A stretch of DNA of 55,685 nucleotides from a virus. Of this stretch, positions 51,446-55,685 are shown piece after piece. The DNA lies in IMG/VR virus record IMGVR_UViG_3300005264_000124, positions 1-55,685 of that record. The stretch is one strand, 5' to 3'. The notes beneath the pieces are model-generated. The model was not told the origin of the DNA. It made no database searches and saw only the letters and a program-made list of their open reading frames with translations. Position 1 is the stretch's first letter; every line of letters begins with the position of its first letter. Both the position numbers and the translations under genes were made by a program.

Positions 51446-52646
51446 TTAATTAAATTTATATATAGCTATAGATTCTCCACCAATACCATTTGATAGAGCA
51501 ACTCCGCCTATCCTAGTTTTATCTATATCGAATAGTGTAAAAGTACCTTTAGAATCATTGCTAATATCTCTATAACTAACAAGAACTTTAGAACTTGTTA
51601 AAGTAGTTGCACTTATATAAGAAGTACTAGCACCACTATTAAATATATAAGAGTTACCACTAGTTATATTATCTCCATCTATAGTAAGTATTATAATATT
51701 ACCACTATCATTACTATCTCTATAACTAACAAGTACTTTAGTACTTGTTAAAGCTATCATATCGATATAAAACATTGTACAAATAGTTATTTCATTACCA
51801 GCAGTTATAGTACTACTATTTATATTAAGTATTATGGCTCTACCAGAACCATAAATAGCAAGAGCTTTAGTATCTGTTAATTTTATTAACTTTGTAGATG
51901 TTGTGGTGCTACCAAAATTAAATGGAATACCTTTACTTATAGTATTACCACTTATATTAAGTACTATAGCATAACCATAAGAACTACCATATCTATAACT
52001 AACAAGAACTTTAGAACTTGTTAATTTTACTGCACTTATATAAGAAGTAGTACCATTACTAAATGTATAAGCACTACCACTAGTTATAGTACTTCCACTT
52101 ATATTAAGTACTATAGAAGTACCATAATCGCTATCATTATCTGTATAACTAACAAGTACTAAAGTACTTGTTAAAGATACTGCACTTATATTAGAAGTAC
52201 TACTATTATTAAATGTAAAAGCAGAACCTTTACTTATAGTATCTCCACTTATATTAAGTATTATAGCAGTACCATAATCATTACTAGCTTTATAACTAAC
52301 AAGTACTAAATAAATAAGAACTACCACTAGTTATATTATTACCATCTATATTAATAACTATAGCTTTACCATAATCATCATATTTATAACAAATAAGCAC
52401 TTTAGTATCTGTTAAAGATACTGCACTTATATAAGAAGTAGCACCACTACTATTAAATATATAAGTATCACCTATAATTACATTATCGTTTATCTGTCTT
52501 TCAATTATATTATTATTATCATTATACGATATAATATCATATTTGTTAATAGTATTTCCTGTTTCTATCATTGATGTTGTTGTAATTGCATTATTTATTC
52601 TAATTCCTCCACCATTACTTTGTCCATATATATTTCCTCTAGCCAT
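51446..52646 (-). pseudogene. propeller-repeat fibre gene broken by an internal deletion
   Basis: Begins at 52646 (MARGNIYGQSNGGGIRINN), one good repeat, then SGSSYLFSTC and a stop at 52296. The second frame (from about 52327) resumes in mid-repeat as LVLVSYKASNDYGTAIILN, continues through five more units, and ends GIGGESIAIYKFN at 51446. The join lies near 52305-52320: the section between S-Y-I-F and T-L-V-L-V-S-Y (roughly 19 codons, not a multiple of three bases) is missing, with TTTA-type microhomology. Restoring the frame gives seven units. As sequenced, no full-length product is made. Confidence 0.75.
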
Positions 52647-52667
52647 TTTATATCACCCCTTATAATT

Positions 52668-54068
52668 TTATTTAAGTATTAAATAGTATTGTAATTTATT
52701 CATATCATCTGGGTGTATTAATGTTTCTCCAGATTTCCATTTTATTTTATTTCCAGATTTCCTATTACTATAATTACTTTCATTATAGTCTTCTGTAATC
52801 TTAATATTATCAGAATTATTAGTACTAAGAATTACAATATTTTTATCTACATTTTTTGGAGTATATCCTACGATTTCTTGTTGTGAAAACATTGCATTTG
52901 TTCTATAATCTCCATTAATAGTATTTGATATAACAATGATTCTTTTGTTGCTTTTATCAAATATTGAATATTCTCCACCATAACCGATTGATATATCTTT
53001 ATTATAAATTAAATTACCATCAAAATTAAATTTAACAAAAATATATTTCATTGATGAACTGTATTGAGATGATGATTTAAATGTAAGAATATACCCTGTA
53101 TCATCTTTATGATATCCTAAAATATGAGAAGAATTAAACGGTATATTATTAATAATTGATTTTGAAACTCCTGTATTGGCATCTAATATACTAATATATA
53201 ATTTACCACCAGTATATATAAAATATGCAACTTCTTGTCTTTCTTTATTATAAATAATAGCTAATGGTCTAAATCTGTCTAAACCCATATCAGGACCACT
53301 AAGAACGCTCCATATATTAGTTCCTGTTACATCATAACATTTAATTCTGTGATAAGCACTATTATCATATCTATAAGCATATTTATTATCATTTACAGTT
53401 GCTATACTTTCTATACTATTATAAGCACTAAGACCTGGTAAATCTTTATATTGAAATCCTCCACCTATAATATTATCTTCAATAACTCTAGTTGGACCAG
53501 ACCAATTACCACCTTTTACTAATATTCTATCAACACCTATACTTTTGAATGTTTGACCATACTCATTTGGGCGTTGATCTGTAGATACACTAATCACTCT
53601 ACTAGTAATATATTGTAAATTTCTACCATATTTTATTATGATTCTACCATCAGTAGTAAGTCCTTGAGATCCAGTTGATCTAACTAAAAAATATTCTCCA
53701 TCTATCATAGCAAAAGTTTTAGGATATGATCCATTTGTATATCCTGGTGATGATGGCAACGTACCTAATAATATATATCCATTAGTATTATTATCAAAAT
53801 AATAAACACTATGATTAGTTGGATTATAATATGCTATTCTATTATTATAACTATCATAAGCTGGCGTAACATACCCATTATTAGGAAGTGACCCAATTTT
53901 TAAACCATTTTTTGCATAATCTTCTAGTATTATATCATCTATATTTATAATAGATTTAATATCATAATCGCCTACTGCATTTGATAATACTTTTAAAGAT
54001 GGATCTACTTCATTTAATATTAATGCTTTTTTATTATTACTCTGTCCATATATATTTGCTTTCTTCAT
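52668..54068 (-). CDS. fibre-family protein with common tag, beta-propeller-like, 466 aa
   Basis: A 466-residue protein beginning MKKANIYGQSNNKKALILNE, the family tag in variant form. The rest is beta-rich with loosely repeated units (for example YDSYNNRIAYYNPTNHSVYY, YNKERQEVAYFIYTGGKLYI), reminiscent of a propeller or sialidase-like fold, and ends with HPDDMNKLQYYLILK. No catalytic signature. Start after AAGGAGATGATATAAA. It lies between two repeat-type fibre genes in one operon. A receptor-binding role is inferred from tag and position. Confidence 0.6.
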   Translation of the reverse strand: MKKANIYGQSNNKKALILNEVDPSLKVLSNAVGDYDIKSIINIDDIILEDYAKNGLKIGSLPNNGYVTPAYDSYNNRIAYYNPTNHSVYYFDNNTNGYILLGTLPSSPGYTNGSYPKTFAMIDGEYFLVRSTGSQGLTTDGRIIIKYGRNLQYITSRVISVSTDQRPNEYGQTFKSIGVDRILVKGGNWSGPTRVIEDNIIGGGFQYKDLPGLSAYNSIESIATVNDNKYAYRYDNSAYHRIKCYDVTGTNIWSVLSGPDMGLDRFRPLAIIYNKERQEVAYFIYTGGKLYISILDANTGVSKSIINNIPFNSSHILGYHKDDTGYILTFKSSSQYSSSMKYIFVKFNFDGNLIYNKDISIGYGGEYSIFDKSNKRIIVISNTINGDYRTNAMFSQQEIVGYTPKNVDKNIVILSTNNSDNIKITEDYNESNYSNRKSGNKIKWKSGETLIHPDDMNKLQYYLILK

Positions 54069-54083
54069 TTTATATCATCTCCT

Positions 54084-55367
54084 TTAAAATTTATATATAT
54101 CTATTGTTTCTCCACCAGTACCATTTGATAAAGCAAGACCTTCTATATCTGTTTTAGTAAGATCTAGCACTATAGAAGTACCATAAGAGCTATTACCACC
54201 ATCTTTATAACTAACAAGAACTTTAGTACTTGTTAAAGATACTGCACTTACATGATTAGTAATATCACTATTAAATATATAAGAAGTACCACTATTTATA
54301 TCACTTCCAGATATATTAAGTACTATAGAATTACCATAATCATTATTATTATGATCACTATAACTAACAAGAACTAAAGTATCTGATAATTTTACAGCAC
54401 TAATATAATAAGTAGTATCACTATTAAATACATAAGTACTTCCTTTAGTTATAGTATTACCACTTATATTAAGTACTATAGAAGTACCATAATCATTATT
54501 ACCATAATCTCTATAACTAACAAGAACTTTAGTACTTGTTAAAGATACTGTATTTATATTATTAGTATAATCATTATTAAATACAAAAGAACTACCACTA
54601 CTTATAACATCTCCACTTATATTAAGTACTATAGCAGTACCATAATAACTATTATTGCCATTATCTCTATAACTAACAAGAATTTTAGTATTTGTTAAAT
54701 ATACTGCACTTATATAAGCAGTACCGATATTATTAAATATATATTCATTACCACTAGTTATAACATCTCCACTTATATTAAGTACTATAGCAGTACCATA
54801 ACTATTATCACTACTGTTATAACTAACAAGAACTTTAGTACTTGTTAAAGATACTGCACTTACATGATTAGTAGTATCACTATTAAATATAAATTCATCA
54901 CCTTTAGTTATAGTATTACCACTTATATTAAGAACTATAGCAGTACCTTTGTTATAATGAGTAGGATCTTTATAACTAACAAGAACTTTAGTACTTGTTA
55001 AAGATACTGCACTTATATAATCAATTGTATTACTAGTAAAGAATATTCCATTACCACTAGTTATAATACTACCACTTATATTAAGTACTTTAGCATTACC
55101 AAATCTACCAGCACCATCTGTATAACTAACAAGAACTTTAGTACTTGTTAAAGATACTGCACTTATATCAGAAATATTATCGTTATTAAATACATATTCA
55201 TTACCTTTATTTATGTTTATACCTCTCTTTATTACTTCAGTACCATCATAAGATATAAGATCTCCTTTATTTATAGTGCTACCAGTCTTTATTACTGCTG
55301 TTGTCTTTAAAACATCATTTACTTTAATGCCTCTACTACCTTGACCATAAATATATCCTCTAGCCAT
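54084..55367 (-). CDS. intact propeller-repeat fibre protein, seven units
   Basis: The complete family member, 427 residues: tag MARGYIYGQGSRGIKVNDV, a 45-residue adaptor (TINKGDLISYDGTEVIKR), seven repeats of about 50 residues, and the end GTGGETIDIYKF. Each repeat reads like a four-strand blade: I-S-A-V-S-L-T-S-T-K-V-L-V-S-Y, a variable loop (K-D-x-x-N-x-x-Y), G-T-A-I-V-L-N-I-S-G-N, then T-I-T-K-G-S-x-Y-V-F. Seven blades suggest a closed beta-propeller. Variation clusters in the loop after V-S-Y. Binding site AAGGAGGAATATAAA. Probable receptor-binding tip; this function is inferred. Confidence 0.65.
   Translation of the reverse strand: MARGYIYGQGSRGIKVNDVLKTTAVIKTGSTINKGDLISYDGTEVIKRGININKGNEYVFNNDNISDISAVSLTSTKVLVSYTDGAGRFGNAKVLNISGSIITSGNGIFFTSNTIDYISAVSLTSTKVLVSYKDPTHYNKGTAIVLNISGNTITKGDEFIFNSDTTNHVSAVSLTSTKVLVSYNSSDNSYGTAIVLNISGDVITSGNEYIFNNIGTAYISAVYLTNTKILVSYRDNGNNSYYGTAIVLNISGDVISSGSSFVFNNDYTNNINTVSLTSTKVLVSYRDYGNNDYGTSIVLNISGNTITKGSTYVFNSDTTYYISAVKLSDTLVLVSYSDHNNNDYGNSIVLNISGSDINSGTSYIFNSDITNHVSAVSLTSTKVLVSYKDGGNSSYGTSIVLDLTKTDIEGLALSNGTGGETIDIYKF
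54180..55210 (-). repeat. seven tandem ~150-bp repeats
   Basis: Near-identical blocks, including ACTAACAAGAACTTTAGTAC and CTTATATTAAGTACTATAG on the + strand, recur about every 150 bases and also in 20963-22053 and 51446-52646. Confidence 0.85.
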
Positions 55368-55401
55368 TTTATATTCCTCCTTATAGTATTTTTTTTTTCA
55401 T

Positions 55402-55475
55402 TTATAGTAATGTTCTATTTTTGTAATACTTCTTATCTTTAATTATATATTATAATAATGAAAGAATAATATATT
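55402..55475 (+). repeat. second copy of the 74-bp duplicated intergenic sequence
   Basis: Matches 22084-22157 base for base by eye, and again lies just upstream of a minus-strand propeller gene. Confidence 0.75.
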
Positions 55476-55519
55476 GTATATTATTTATATATTTAAACTA
55501 GTATTTAAGTATGATGCTA
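55441..55519 (+). promoter_or_regulatory. shared promoter/hairpin leader plus extension
   Basis: Core AATTATATATTATAATAATG, hairpin AATAATATA-TTG-TATATTATT (55465-55485), then the 25-bp extension also found at 31931-31955. Confidence 0.7.
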
Positions 55520-55542
55520 AGTATTCCAAAGGAGGAATTATA

Positions 55543-55685
55543 ATGAAAAAGAAATTAATGTTAATGGTAAGTATGGTAATAATTTTATTAAGTATGAATA
55601 TTGCATTTGCTGAGGATCAAGAAACTCGTACATTTAAAGTGAATGGCGATGTGAATGTTCCTAGAGGAGGTGAAATGTTATTTTA
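55543..55685 (+). CDS. secreted or lipidless exported protein (3' partial)
   Basis: Start with CCAAAGGAGGAATTATA. The first 24 residues form a textbook signal peptide: MKKKLMLMVSMVIILLSMNI then AFA, with cleavage expected before EDQETR. Only about 24 mature residues (TFKVNGDVNVPRGGEML) are in the window before the right edge, so no family can be named. Export of a phage protein from an infected cell is notable. It has the shared leader and leader extension upstream. Confidence 0.75.
   Translation, partial: MKKKLMLMVSMVIILLSMNIAFAEDQETRTFKVNGDVNVPRGGEMLF

Noticed and set aside
54180-55210. Diversity-generating retroelement target
   Set aside because: No reverse transcriptase or template repeat is seen; variation is spread over all repeats and not limited to adenine positions.

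Overview
The window is a piece of a very AT-rich (roughly three quarters A+T by eye), densely packed, large tailed-phage genome. The host is probably a low-GC bacterium reading strong AAGGAGG-type ribosome binding sites, such as a Clostridia- or Mollicutes-related Firmicute. The evidence for a jumbo myovirus is a phage-type multisubunit RNA polymerase beta-prime split into two genes, a family B DNA polymerase fragment, a phage chaperonin, a DnaG-like primase, a UvsW-like helicase, a RusA-like resolvase, a gp25-like baseplate protein and many virion-like proteins. I see no integrase, no host housekeeping block, no tRNA and no CRISPR array. Stops are mainly TAA with some TAG and TGA, so the standard bacterial code fits.

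Layout: (1) 1-4444 (+): M23 tail peptidase (cut by the left edge), SH3-containing virion protein, RusA-like resolvase, small protein. (2) 4495-9471 (-): virion/baseplate-like genes, including a J/gp6-like wedge candidate that appears split, and a 22-codon miniature of the fibre family. (3) 9563-12306 (-): small protein, HAD phosphatase and three WG-repeat genes. (4) 12480-15117 (+): PolB catalytic fragment and two small genes; then a zinc-finger nuclease (-). (5) 16523-20279 (+): gp25-like protein, a gene with a convincing -1 frameshift signal, and the RNAP beta-prime N-terminal half. (6) 20324-22053 (-): fibre/propeller genes, one broken. (7) 22277-37754 (+): a double cysteine-hydrolase, small unknowns, WG-repeat genes, a FEN-like protein, a hub-like protein, the RNAP beta-prime C-terminal half and a UvsW-like helicase. 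(8) 37789-51344 (-): virion appendage proteins, primase, conserved phage unknowns, chaperonin, SSB-like protein, a frameshifted gene and a WG-repeat gene. (9) 51446-55367 (-): three more fibre/propeller genes, one broken; then a secreted protein (+) cut by the right edge.

Three systems stand out. First, a modular fibre family shares an N-terminal tag (M-A-R-G-x-x-Y-G-Q); its main members carry about seven ~50-residue repeats (inferred seven-bladed beta-propellers) and end in G-G-E-T-I-D-I-Y-K-F. The copies include an intact gene, two copies broken by repeat-internal deletions and one reduced to tag plus tail. Second, at least a dozen genes share an upstream element, an AT-rich core followed by a hairpin whose stem changes sequence but keeps pairing; it may be the promoter/leader read by the phage's own RNA polymerase. 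Third, six WG-repeat genes are dispersed through the window, four of them carrying that leader directly upstream.

No stretch longer than about 300 bases lacks a gene. Intergenic gaps hold terminators, the shared leader and, at 22163-22251, a GC-richer structured leader. Assignments come from motif reading alone; no database search was possible.
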